Assembly: GCA_946482165.1 (NCBI GenBank) | Contig: CAMLQS010000251.1 | Location: 1-7,559 of the forward strand | DNA: 7,559 nt | Source of the DNA: an uncultured Verrucomicrobiota bacterium | GTDB taxonomy: Bacteria; Verrucomicrobiota; Verrucomicrobiae; Opitutales; Opitutaceae | Reading direction: 5' to 3' | Shown here: one piece after another, positions 1 to 7,559 of the stretch | Layout: every line of letters begins with the position of its first letter | How positions within the stretch are numbered: the first letter of the stretch is position 1 | Position numbers and translations under genes: made by a program | Notes under the pieces: model-generated | Database searches by the model: none | The model's input: only the letters and a program-made list of their open reading frames with translations | Told to the model about the DNA's origin: nothing

Positions 1-2
1 TT

Positions 3-530
3 TCACGCCGAATAATAACAGCAACTACACGTTCGTATTATGCATTTTTCTTAATCCCTTTTGCAGCGATATGGTCGGTAGGTTCTCTTAATGCCATTTA
101 TGGCTCACAACTTAGAAATGGCGAAGTGAATATTTTCTTGTTGCTGTTTGGTCTGCCTTTTATTATAGGATCAATCTTTCTTTGGAAAAATGCTATTATG
201 TCATCATTGGGAAAAGTCGTTATCATCACAAATGATCAAGGCGGTGAAATCTTTACAGGTTTTGGTCCATTAGGTATTACTAAGACATTTGAAGTGTGCG
301 CCGCTTTGCTTAACAAGTTCGGTTCTTTTCGGATTGAACGCATGCCATCACAGATTGGCATGGATCAATACCGATGCGGGATAGACGAGACGTGGATTAT
401 GCTTACTTGGCGGGTGTGTTCCTATCCGATTCTAAATCGCTGCTATCCGCGCTCATCTGGAATCCGTAGACTCTGCGTGCCGGGAAAGCGGAGAAGCGTA
501 AAACAAAAAGGCCTAGCCGTTGAAGGCTAG
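3..530 (+). CDS. C-terminal part of a small membrane protein, possibly truncated/degenerate (partial, open at left edge)
   Basis: The reading frame is open from the left window edge, so the true start lies outside; the GTG at 126 is an internal codon and not a likely start. Bases 3 to about 290 encode two hydrophobic segments, one around SYYAFFLIPFAAIWSVGSL and one around FLLLFGLPFIIGSIFLW, followed by a polar stretch with GKVVIITNDQGGEIFTGFGP. This resembles small two-helix membrane proteins with a cytoplasmic beta-rich domain; I cannot name the family with certainty. After TKTFE (about base 290) the translation becomes rich in Cys, Arg and Trp and looks like non-coding sequence read through, ending at a TAG (528-530) that lies inside the terminator hairpin of the neighbouring opposite-strand gene. 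This suggests a gene broken by deletion or rearrangement near base 290, or simply a poorly conserved C-terminus. The first 290 bases are AT-rich with A/T-ending codons, unlike all neighbours, which hints at transfer. The partial membrane protein is fairly likely; its far end is uncertain. Confidence 0.45.
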   Translation, partial: SRRIITATTRSYYAFFLIPFAAIWSVGSLNAIYGSQLRNGEVNIFLLLFGLPFIIGSIFLWKNAIMSSLGKVVIITNDQGGEIFTGFGPLGITKTFEVCAALLNKFGSFRIERMPSQIGMDQYRCGIDETWIMLTWRVCSYPILNRCYPRSSGIRRLCVPGKRRSVKQKGLAVEG

Positions 531-534
531 GCCT
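502..534 (-). terminator. Intrinsic terminator of the pilin-like gene
   Basis: A perfect 10-bp inverted repeat, AGGCCTAGCC (509-518) and GGCTAGGCCT (525-534), surrounds a 6-base loop (519-524). On the - strand the stem runs into a T-rich tract (bases 508-502 read TTTTGTT, extended by the stem-closing T). It starts 25 bases after the stop codon of the - strand prepilin-like gene, the expected place for a Rho-independent terminator. There is no T-tract on the + strand side, so it is directional. Confidence 0.9.
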
Positions 535-558
535 CTGAAGAATGCGTCGAACTTCCTG

Positions 559-1284
559 TTAGGGATTCACGGTGCCAGTCGAGGTGGCGATCTGAACACG
601 CGTGCCTGCGGGGGTCGCGGCGCGAAGGTCGCTGACTTGGCTACCCGCGCTCGTGCGGTTGCCGATAAAGGCAAGCGAGGTATTGCGGAGGAAACCGACA
701 TTACCGCCCAAGTAAACGACATGGCCGCCATCGCTGCTGTAAGGAGCGGTGGTGGGCCAGACGGTGACACCGGCTTCGATACCGCGGGTGAAGGCAACGG
801 GGGTGGTGGCCGGATCGTTCGCGTTGAGACCGGTGATGTAGCTGAAGCTCAAGGTGGCGTTGGCAGAAGCAAAGCCGGTCTCAAGCGCGGTGCGGGAAGC
901 ATTGAGAACCGTGCTAACGCCAGCGGCGTTGGTGGCCTCGGTTCCGGTGAACCAGATGGTGCCGTCGTTCAAGCCGCCGGAGTAGGCGAGACCGCCAGCG
1001 ACGGTCTTGGCATTGGCACCTGTGCCGCCCGTGTTGGAGTAACCGGTGGTGGTGTTGATCGTGCCGGTGGAGGCGGGGAGAGAGTCGCGGTTATCGCTCG
1101 CGAAGATCAGCGAAGCTTGGCCGATCTGGCGGAGATTGGAGGAGTCGACCGAACGGCGGGCGGTCTCGCGGACCTTGCCGACGGTGGGGATGATGATCGC
1201 GGCCAAGATGCCAATGATGGCGATGACCGTGAGAAGCTCAATCAGGGTAAAGCCTTTGAGAAGGCGCTTGGTGGAGGTAGTCAT
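559..1284 (-). CDS. Type IV pilin/type II secretion pseudopilin-like protein (prepilin-type N-terminal cleavage/methylation domain)
   Basis: The 241-residue product starts with a short basic leader, [11 protein letters not shown], followed by [22 protein letters not shown] (residues 12-33). This is the class III signal cut by prepilin peptidase between G11 and F12, with the conserved Glu at mature position 5 (E16). The hydrophobic helix continues into a charged amphipathic stretch ([29 protein letters not shown]). The rest is a Ser/Thr/Gly/Ala-rich globular head without cysteine, containing [19 protein letters not shown] (183-201). That resembles the DGG...GHV motif near the C-terminus of many verrucomicrobial and planctomycete pilin-like proteins. 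It should sit in the inner membrane and assemble into, or decorate, a pilus or pseudopilus. An in-frame TTG at 1305 would add 7 residues; I prefer the ATG at 1284 because it gives a normal-length leader. Neither start has a purine-rich ribosome site. The gene stands alone, with no assembly ATPase, peptidase or secretin nearby, so its specific function cannot be given. Family call is strong. Confidence 0.9.
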   Translation of the reverse strand: MTTSTKRLLKGFTLIELLTVIAIIGILAAIIIPTVGKVRETARRSVDSSNLRQIGQASLIFASDNRDSLPASTGTINTTTGYSNTGGTGANAKTVAGGLAYSGGLNDGTIWFTGTEATNAAGVSTVLNASRTALETGFASANATLSFSYITGLNANDPATTPVAFTRGIEAGVTVWPTTAPYSSDGGHVVYLGGNVGFLRNTSLAFIGNRTSAGSQVSDLRAATPAGTRVQIATSTGTVNP

Positions 1285-1390
1285 AGGGGGATTACGAGAG
1301 GACAAAAAGTGAGGTCGGTTGTGCCCTTACAAGCAGAAAGTCTGGCCCGAGCTCGACAATTTTACCCACCCCTCGCAACGCTCGGCCGCG
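1285..1390. promoter_or_regulatory. Divergent intergenic region between the pilin-like gene and ilvE
   Basis: This 106-base gap separates two divergent starts and must hold, or lie close to, the promoters of both genes. I see no convincing -35/-10 pair, operator dyad or attenuator (no leader peptide rich in branched-chain codons). The most AT-rich part is around 1353-1363 (GACAATTTTA). The call rests on gene orientation only. Confidence 0.4.
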
Positions 1391-2257
1391 ATGAAGATCT
1401 ATTTGGACGGAAAGTTCGTCGAGCAGGCGGACGCGAAAATATCGGTTTTTGACCACGGTCTCCTCTATGGCGACGGCGTTTTCGAGGGCATAAGGCTCTA
1501 TCAGGGCAATGTGTTCCGGCTGGACGAGCATTTGGAGCGATTGGAGATGTCCGCGAAGGCGATCATGCTCGATCTCCCATGGTCCCGCAAAGAGATCTCC
1601 GATGCCACCTGTGAGACTTGCCGCCAGAACAATCTAACGGATGGCTACATACGCTTGGTGGTGACGCGCGGGGTGGGGGATCTCGGGCTTTCCCCCTGGC
1701 TTTGCCCGAAGCCCTCGATTTTCATCATCGCGGCCAAGATCGCTCTGTATCCTACAGAGCACTACACGAGCGGGCTCTCCATCTGCACGGTGCCGACCCG
1801 GCGCATCAATCCCGCGGCTCTCCCGCCCACGGTAAAGTCGCTCAACTACCTCAACAACATCCTCGCCAAGATCGAGGCGAAGCAGTCCGGCTGCCTGGAG
1901 GCCATCATGTTGAACGACCAAGGCTACGTGGCCGAGTGCACCGGCGACAATCTGTTCATCATTCGGAAGGGCGAGATATTCACGCCTTCCGCCTCCCAGG
2001 GCGCGCTCAAGGGCATCACGCGGGACGCGATTTTCGACATCGCCTCCGAGATCGGCGTGCCGATGCGCGAAGCCAACCTCACCCGTTACGATGTCTGGTG
2101 CGCCGACGAGTGTTTCCTCACCGGCACCGCCGCCGAGGTGATTCCGGTCGTCAAGCTCGACGGCCGCGTGATCGGCTCCGGGAAGCCGGGCGGCATCACC
2201 GCTCGCGTGCTCGAGGCTTTCCGCCGTCGCGTCCTTGTAGAGGGCACGCGGATTTGA
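1391..2257 (+). CDS. ilvE: Branched-chain amino acid aminotransferase (class IV, PLP-dependent)
   Basis: The 288-residue protein is full length for class IV (fold type IV) aminotransferases. It transfers the amino group between glutamate and the 2-oxo acids of leucine, isoleucine and valine, the last step of their synthesis and first of their breakdown, in the cytosol. Visible landmarks are MKIYLDGKFV at the N-terminus, YGDGVFEGIR (26-35), the likely PLP-binding Lys149 in TVKSLNYLNN, the conserved Glu182 in the GYVAECTGDNLF segment, LKGITRDAI (207-215), and DECFLTGTAAEVIPV (239-253). The VKSLNYLNN and TAAEVIPV forms match IlvE rather than D-alanine aminotransferase or aminodeoxychorismate lyase, although class IV members can be mis-assigned and some accept D-amino acids. 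The frame is open to 1319, but the ATG at 1391 begins the conserved domain and is the better start. The gene stands alone: the divergent pilin-like gene lies upstream and two hairpins follow, so it is probably monocistronic. Confidence 0.93.
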   Translation: MKIYLDGKFVEQADAKISVFDHGLLYGDGVFEGIRLYQGNVFRLDEHLERLEMSAKAIMLDLPWSRKEISDATCETCRQNNLTDGYIRLVVTRGVGDLGLSPWLCPKPSIFIIAAKIALYPTEHYTSGLSICTVPTRRINPAALPPTVKSLNYLNNILAKIEAKQSGCLEAIMLNDQGYVAECTGDNLFIIRKGEIFTPSASQGALKGITRDAIFDIASEIGVPMREANLTRYDVWCADECFLTGTAAEVIPVVKLDGRVIGSGKPGGITARVLEAFRRRVLVEGTRI

Positions 2258-2273
2258 CCGTTTCCGTTTCCAG

Positions 2274-2297
2274 TCCGGGCGGAATGTCCCGGATTTT
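2274..2297 (+). terminator. Weak hairpin after ilvE, possible first of two tandem terminators
   Basis: TCCGGG (2274-2279) pairs with CCCGGA (2288-2293) across an 8-base loop, followed by TTTT (2294-2297). The stem is only 6 bp and the T-tract short, so it may act weakly or merely be structure ahead of the main terminator. Confidence 0.4.
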
Positions 2298-2303
2298 CGT
2301 TTG

Positions 2304-2330
2304 AACCGCGCCTTCGTGGCGCGGTTTTTT
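2304..2330 (+). terminator. Intrinsic terminator of ilvE
   Basis: AACCGCGCC (2304-2312) pairs perfectly with GGCGCGGTT (2318-2326) around a 5-base loop, TTCGT. Six T residues (2325-2330) follow, the first two shared with the stem. It lies 47 bases after the ilvE stop and separates ilvE from the mcs operon. An ATG-like reading of the mcsA frame upstream would run through this hairpin, another reason to start mcsA further down. Confidence 0.92.
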
Positions 2331-2516
2331 CTTCGAGAGGGTCGCTATTCCTCTCGCGACGCAGGCGCTCCAAATCCCATTTTAGCGAGGGAATCGGCAC
2401 TCGGGCGAACGCGACAATTCGCGCTGGCATATCCCGTGCAAAGCCTCCGTGGTTTCACCGCCACCTTTTCGTCATCGCACTGTCGAAATTTCCCCGCAGT
2501 CCACTACTCTTACAGC
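2331..2516 (+). promoter_or_regulatory. Leader/promoter region of the mcsA-mcsB-clpC operon
   Basis: About 186 bases lie between the ilvE terminator and the mcsA start with no credible gene. As the operon's only long upstream gap it should contain its promoter. A 7-bp inverted repeat, CGAGAGG (2334-2340) and CCTCTCG (2350-2356), has a 9-base spacer and could be an operator or mRNA hairpin. It is not the CIRCE sequence. I see no CtsR-type heptad direct repeat (GGTCAAA-like) and no clear sigma-70 pair, so the mode of control is unknown. Confidence 0.45.
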
Positions 2517-3074
2517 ATGGCCAGCTCCCTCAAATGCGATCTCTGCGGCAAACCCGCGACCGTCCACCTCACGCAAATCGTGAATTCGAAAATGCACAAG
2601 GTGGACCTGTGCGAAGCCTGCGCGCAGGCCAAGGGAGTGACCGATCCCGGCGGTTTCTCGCTCGCTGATTTGCTGCTGAAGGCATCCCTCAATCCCGAGT
2701 CGGTCGGGGGCGCGGAGTCCGGCCCGGGCTCGGTTTGCCCGACCTGCGGATTCACCCCCGCGGAATTCAAGAAACACGGGCGCTTCGGATGTCCGCAGTG
2801 CTATCAAACCTTCGCCGGCATGGTGACTCCCATGCTGGAAAACATGCACAAGGGCGTCCGCCACGCCGGAAAGGTGCCCGAAAAAGCGCTCCGTCGCCGC
2901 AGCCTCGTCGAGCGCATCACCGAGCTCGAAACCGGCCTCGCCGAGGCCATCAAGACCGAACGCTACGAAGACGCCGCGCGCCTCCGGGACGAACTGGCCC
3001 AGGTGCGCCGCGAGGCCTCCGCGCCGGCCGCGGAATCCGCGCCTTCCTCTTCGCCCGCCGCGCCGCGCCGCTGA
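2517..3074 (+). CDS. mcsA: McsA-like zinc-finger/UVR-domain activator of protein arginine kinase
   Basis: The 185-residue protein has the McsA layout. Four CxxC pairs (C7/C10, C32/C35, C74/C77, C92/C95) would bind zinc in two modules, with the typical DLCEAC and CPTCG...FGCPQCYQTF settings. The conserved HAGKVP follows at 116-121, and a C-terminal UVR (UvrB/UvrC-type) coiled-coil motif at about 132-166 ends RYEDAARLRDELAQVRRE. A short Ala/Ser/Pro-rich tail closes the chain. In Bacillus, McsA binds and activates the arginine kinase McsB and helps link it to ClpC; the same role is inferred here. The frame is open upstream to 2301, but that would read through the ilvE terminator, and the ATG at 2517 directly precedes the first zinc pair (SLKCDLCGKPA). 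The mcsB start follows the stop by 5 bases, so the two are surely co-transcribed. No Shine-Dalgarno sequence is visible. Family assignment is strong. Confidence 0.93.
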   Translation: MASSLKCDLCGKPATVHLTQIVNSKMHKVDLCEACAQAKGVTDPGGFSLADLLLKASLNPESVGGAESGPGSVCPTCGFTPAEFKKHGRFGCPQCYQTFAGMVTPMLENMHKGVRHAGKVPEKALRRRSLVERITELETGLAEAIKTERYEDAARLRDELAQVRREASAPAAESAPSSSPAAPRR

Positions 3075-3079
3075 CCGCC

Positions 3080-4165
3080 ATGAAAGTCTCCGCCCTTCTC
3101 GCCACTCCCTCCGAGCTCACCGACACGGCGAGCTCCAAGTGCGCCGTTGTATTGATGACTCGGATACGCCTGGCGCGCAATCTCGCCGGCAAGCCCTTCC
3201 CCGGCTGGTGCCGCGAGCCGCAGCGCGAGGAGGTCCTCGCCCGCTGCCGCGAGGCGCTGGCCGCGACCGCGCCGATGAAGCGGTCGGTCAACGCCTCGGT
3301 TTCCGAACTCACCGACCTTGAGCGCCAGATCCTTGTCGAGCGCCATCTCATCTCCCGCGAGCTCGCCGGCTCCAAACACGCCGCGGGCCTCGTCATCAAC
3401 CGCGATCAGACCGTGTCCGTGATGGTCAACGAGGAGGATCACCTGCGCATCCAGGTCCTTCGCGCCGGCTTCCAGCTCAAGAAAGCCTGGACCCAAATCG
3501 ACGGCTTGGACACGGAACTCGAGGAGCGCCTCGACTACGCCTTCGACCCGGCGCTCGGCTACCTTACCGCCTGCCCGACCAACCTGGGCACCGGCATGCG
3601 CGCGTCCGCCATGATGCATCTGCCGGCGCTTGTTATCTCCAGCCAGATGGAGAAGGTCGTGCGCGCCGTGAACCAGCTCGGCATGGTGGTGCGCGGTCTC
3701 TTCGGCGAAGGTTCCGACGCTTCCGGCAGCATCTTCCAGATCTCCAACCAGACGACCCTTGGCGAATCGGAAGAGGCGATTCTCAAGCGTCTTGGCAGCG
3801 TGCTCCAGTCGATCGTCGAGCATGAGCTCAACGCCCGCGAAAAGCTCTTGGATGCGGATGCCTCCAAGCTTTTCGACAAGATCGGCCGAGCCTATGGCAT
3901 CCTTCAAAACTGCCATCAGCTCAGCTCCAGCGAAGCGATGAACCTCCTTTCGCTTCTTCGCCTTGGTATCGATCTGGGGCTCTTCCCGGAAGTGACTCGC
4001 GCCGTCACCGATCGTCTTTTCATCGAGGCGCAGCCCGGGCACATTCTTGCCACGGCTCGTCATGACCTCGACCCGGCCCACCGCGATTCCCTACGCGCCG
4101 AAAGGATTCGTCAGGAGTTTGCGAATATCAATCGGCCTGATTTTAGCTTACACCGGAAGCCCTAG
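3080..4165 (+). CDS. mcsB: Protein arginine kinase McsB (ATP:guanido phosphotransferase family)
   Basis: The 361-residue protein is nearly the same length as Bacillus McsB. It uses ATP to phosphorylate arginine side chains of proteins, tagging them for ClpCP. Phosphagen-kinase landmarks occur in order: TRIRLARNL (27-35), NEEDHLRIQ (117-125), the catalytic-cysteine motif TACPTNLGTGMRAS (163-176, Cys165), and RGLFGEGSDASGSIFQISNQ (205-224), part of the nucleotide and guanidinium site. The C-terminal RDSLRA (335-340) matches the RDxxRA motif that forms the allosteric phosphoarginine pocket in Bacillus McsB. That motif separates real McsB from creatine or arginine kinases, and the adjacent McsA gene supports the call. 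The gene follows mcsA by 5 bases and precedes clpC by 47. The usual SSR(I/V)RLARN is MTRIRLARN here, a mild change. All key residues appear intact, so an active kinase is expected. No Shine-Dalgarno sequence precedes the ATG. Confidence 0.95.
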   Translation: MKVSALLATPSELTDTASSKCAVVLMTRIRLARNLAGKPFPGWCREPQREEVLARCREALAATAPMKRSVNASVSELTDLERQILVERHLISRELAGSKHAAGLVINRDQTVSVMVNEEDHLRIQVLRAGFQLKKAWTQIDGLDTELEERLDYAFDPALGYLTACPTNLGTGMRASAMMHLPALVISSQMEKVVRAVNQLGMVVRGLFGEGSDASGSIFQISNQTTLGESEEAILKRLGSVLQSIVEHELNAREKLLDADASKLFDKIGRAYGILQNCHQLSSSEAMNLLSLLRLGIDLGLFPEVTRAVTDRLFIEAQPGHILATARHDLDPAHRDSLRAERIRQEFANINRPDFSLHRKP

Positions 4166-4212
4166 TCTTTCCCTGCGCCGATAAGTCTCACCGCCCCCAA
4201 CCCGCCCTTTTT

Positions 4213-6783
<2,571 letters not shown>

Positions 6784-6805
6784 GCGACTGAACAGTAATT
6801 TTCGC

Positions 6806-6837
6806 AAAACCGGCTTTTTTCCAAAGCCGGTTTTTTT
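6806..6837 (+). terminator. Intrinsic terminator of the mcsA-mcsB-clpC operon
   Basis: AAAACCGGCTTT (6806-6817) pairs perfectly with AAAGCCGGTTTT (6823-6834) around a 5-base loop. It is followed by a T-run (6831-6837, partly in the stem). It lies 23 bases after the clpC stop. The A-tract on the other side means it could also work for transcription arriving from the right on the - strand. Confidence 0.93.
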
Positions 6838-6922
6838 GCGCCCCAAACTCAAGATCATCCGCGCAAACAAATGGCACTGCCATTGACGCTGCCTCGAAAG
6901 CTGCAATTCATCACGCGTCCTT

Positions 6923-7559
6923 ATGAAACGCTTCACTCGATCTCTCTTCGCCTGGGCCCTCGCGGTCGTGGGCTTGTCGCTAACAGGAGGCACCGCACAA
7001 GCGGCGCTTGCCGATTACGCCGCATCTTACGCCGCAAATTTGGCCTCCTCCGAGGTTCCGCCAGGCGGTGGCGAAGCGGTCGATGTCTTCTATGGCCGCG
7101 TCGAATTCACGGCGGCCCCCGCGGGCGGGGTCACAGGCAACCTGCAGACTCGCGCGGGCAAAAGCTATCCGTTTAAGGCCAAGCTCAAGGAATCGGGCAG
7201 CACGGCCGTGGTCTTCAATGCTCAGCAGGTGAACAACGTCGCGTTGGCGAAGGTCAGCGGCGTCTTCACCATCAATTTTTCCCTCACCATCAACGCCGAT
7301 GGCACGGTGGTGATCAACGGCACGAACGCGAAGGTGGGCGACGCCAACGGTGACTTCTTCGTCTCCCGTTCCTACAAGTTCATCAAGTTCACCGGTCAGG
7401 CCAACTCGCAGCCGACTTGGAAGGGCACCTACACGCTTGCGCTTCTCGCTCCCGAGTCCGCTGGCGATGATGTGCCGGCTGGCGCGGGTTACGCGTCGCT
7501 GTCCGTGACTCCCACGGGCAAACTGAGCTACAAGGGTAAGCTCGGTGACGGCACCTCGC
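6923..7559 (+). CDS. Secreted beta-rich protein of unknown function (5' part; runs off the right edge)
   Basis: An open frame begins at ATG 6923 and stays open for 212 codons to the window end. The first 27 residues form a classic signal peptide: basic MKRFTR, hydrophobic LFAWALAVVGLSL, and a cleavage site after AQA (25-27). The mature part is rich in Gly, Thr, Val, Ala and Lys with alternating polar and hydrophobic residues, so it is predicted to be beta-sheet. Two segments look alike: YGRVEFTAAPAGGVTGNLQ (57-75) and GYASLSVTPTGKLSYKGKL (189-207). Both follow a pattern of G, then alternating strand, then a P..G turn, then a second short strand, suggesting a repeated module. Similar modules occur in secreted proteins of Verrucomicrobiota, often large surface proteins, but I cannot name a domain with certainty. 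It is probably exported to the periplasm, outer membrane or exterior. No Shine-Dalgarno sequence is visible; 85 bases lie between the clpC terminator and the start, so it likely has its own promoter. Gene call strong, function unknown. Confidence 0.85.
   Translation, partial: MKRFTRSLFAWALAVVGLSLTGGTAQAALADYAASYAANLASSEVPPGGGEAVDVFYGRVEFTAAPAGGVTGNLQTRAGKSYPFKAKLKESGSTAVVFNAQQVNNVALAKVSGVFTINFSLTINADGTVVINGTNAKVGDANGDFFVSRSYKFIKFTGQANSQPTWKGTYTLALLAPESAGDDVPAGAGYASLSVTPTGKLSYKGKLGDGTS

Noticed and set aside
1319..1390. Upstream extension of ilvE to an earlier start at 1319
   Set aside because: The extra 24 residues show no similarity to the family; the aminotransferase domain begins at the ATG at 1391, giving a standard length.
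520..1452. 310-codon open frame on the + strand opposite the pilin-like gene
   Set aside because: Its glycine- and arginine-rich translation is the antisense of the pilin coding region, which has a clear FTLIELL signal and a matching terminator.
2301..2516. Upstream extension of mcsA to 2301
   Set aside because: It would translate through the ilvE terminator hairpin, and the 72 extra residues have no McsA features.
2331..2516. CtsR or CIRCE operator before mcsA
   Set aside because: No GGTCAAA-type direct heptads and no TTAGCACTC-N9-GAGTGCTAA repeat found on reading; only an unrelated 7-bp dyad is present.
3001..3074. Ala/Ser/Pro-rich tail of mcsA as a frameshift artefact
   Set aside because: The stop falls 5 bases before the mcsB start and the UVR motif is complete before the tail; variable low-complexity ends are common and need no frameshift.
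2963..4081. 372-codon open frame on the - strand opposite mcsB
   Set aside because: Shadow of mcsB, with no family features, and it also crosses the mcsA/mcsB junction.

Overview
The window reads like part of a chromosome from a Verrucomicrobiota bacterium, probably near Opitutaceae. This is an inference from three things: an orphan prepilin-like protein with the FTLIELL...[11 protein letters not shown] layout common in that phylum, a secreted beta-rich protein of a style frequent there, and GC-rich coding sequence. No rRNA or other taxonomic marker is present, so placement is tentative. Most of the window is GC-rich, with mostly G or C at third codon positions. Roughly the first 290 bases are visibly AT-rich and stand out.

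Layout from left to right: (1) the 3' part of a small membrane-protein gene on the + strand, open at the window edge, whose second half looks non-homologous or degenerate; (2) a - strand type IV pilin/pseudopilin-like gene (559-1284) closed by a strong intrinsic terminator (502-534); (3) a divergent + strand class IV branched-chain aminotransferase, ilvE (1391-2257), closed by one weak and one strong hairpin (2274-2330); (4) a leader of about 185 bases without a gene; (5) a + strand operon mcsA (2517-3074), mcsB (3080-4165), clpC (4213-6783), closed by a strong terminator (6806-6837); (6) the start of a secreted protein gene (6923 to the right edge), with a signal peptide.

The core of the window is a protein-arginine-phosphorylation and degradation module. 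McsA is a zinc-finger/UVR activator, McsB is a phosphagen-kinase-fold protein arginine kinase, and ClpC is the AAA+ unfoldase that recognises phosphoarginine-tagged proteins and feeds ClpP. The residues that matter in the Bacillus system are present: the McsB catalytic Cys and RDxxRA allosteric motif, the two glutamates of the ClpC N-domain pockets, and a ClpP-loop MGF. The Bacillus operon begins with the repressor gene ctsR; no ctsR gene and no CtsR-type operator is seen here, so regulation of this copy is open.

None of the six credible start codons has an obvious Shine-Dalgarno sequence. I see no tRNA, rRNA, CRISPR array, insertion sequence or integrase. Apart from the ctsR-less Mcs operon, the foreign-looking left edge and the unnamed secreted protein, this is mostly ordinary housekeeping sequence.
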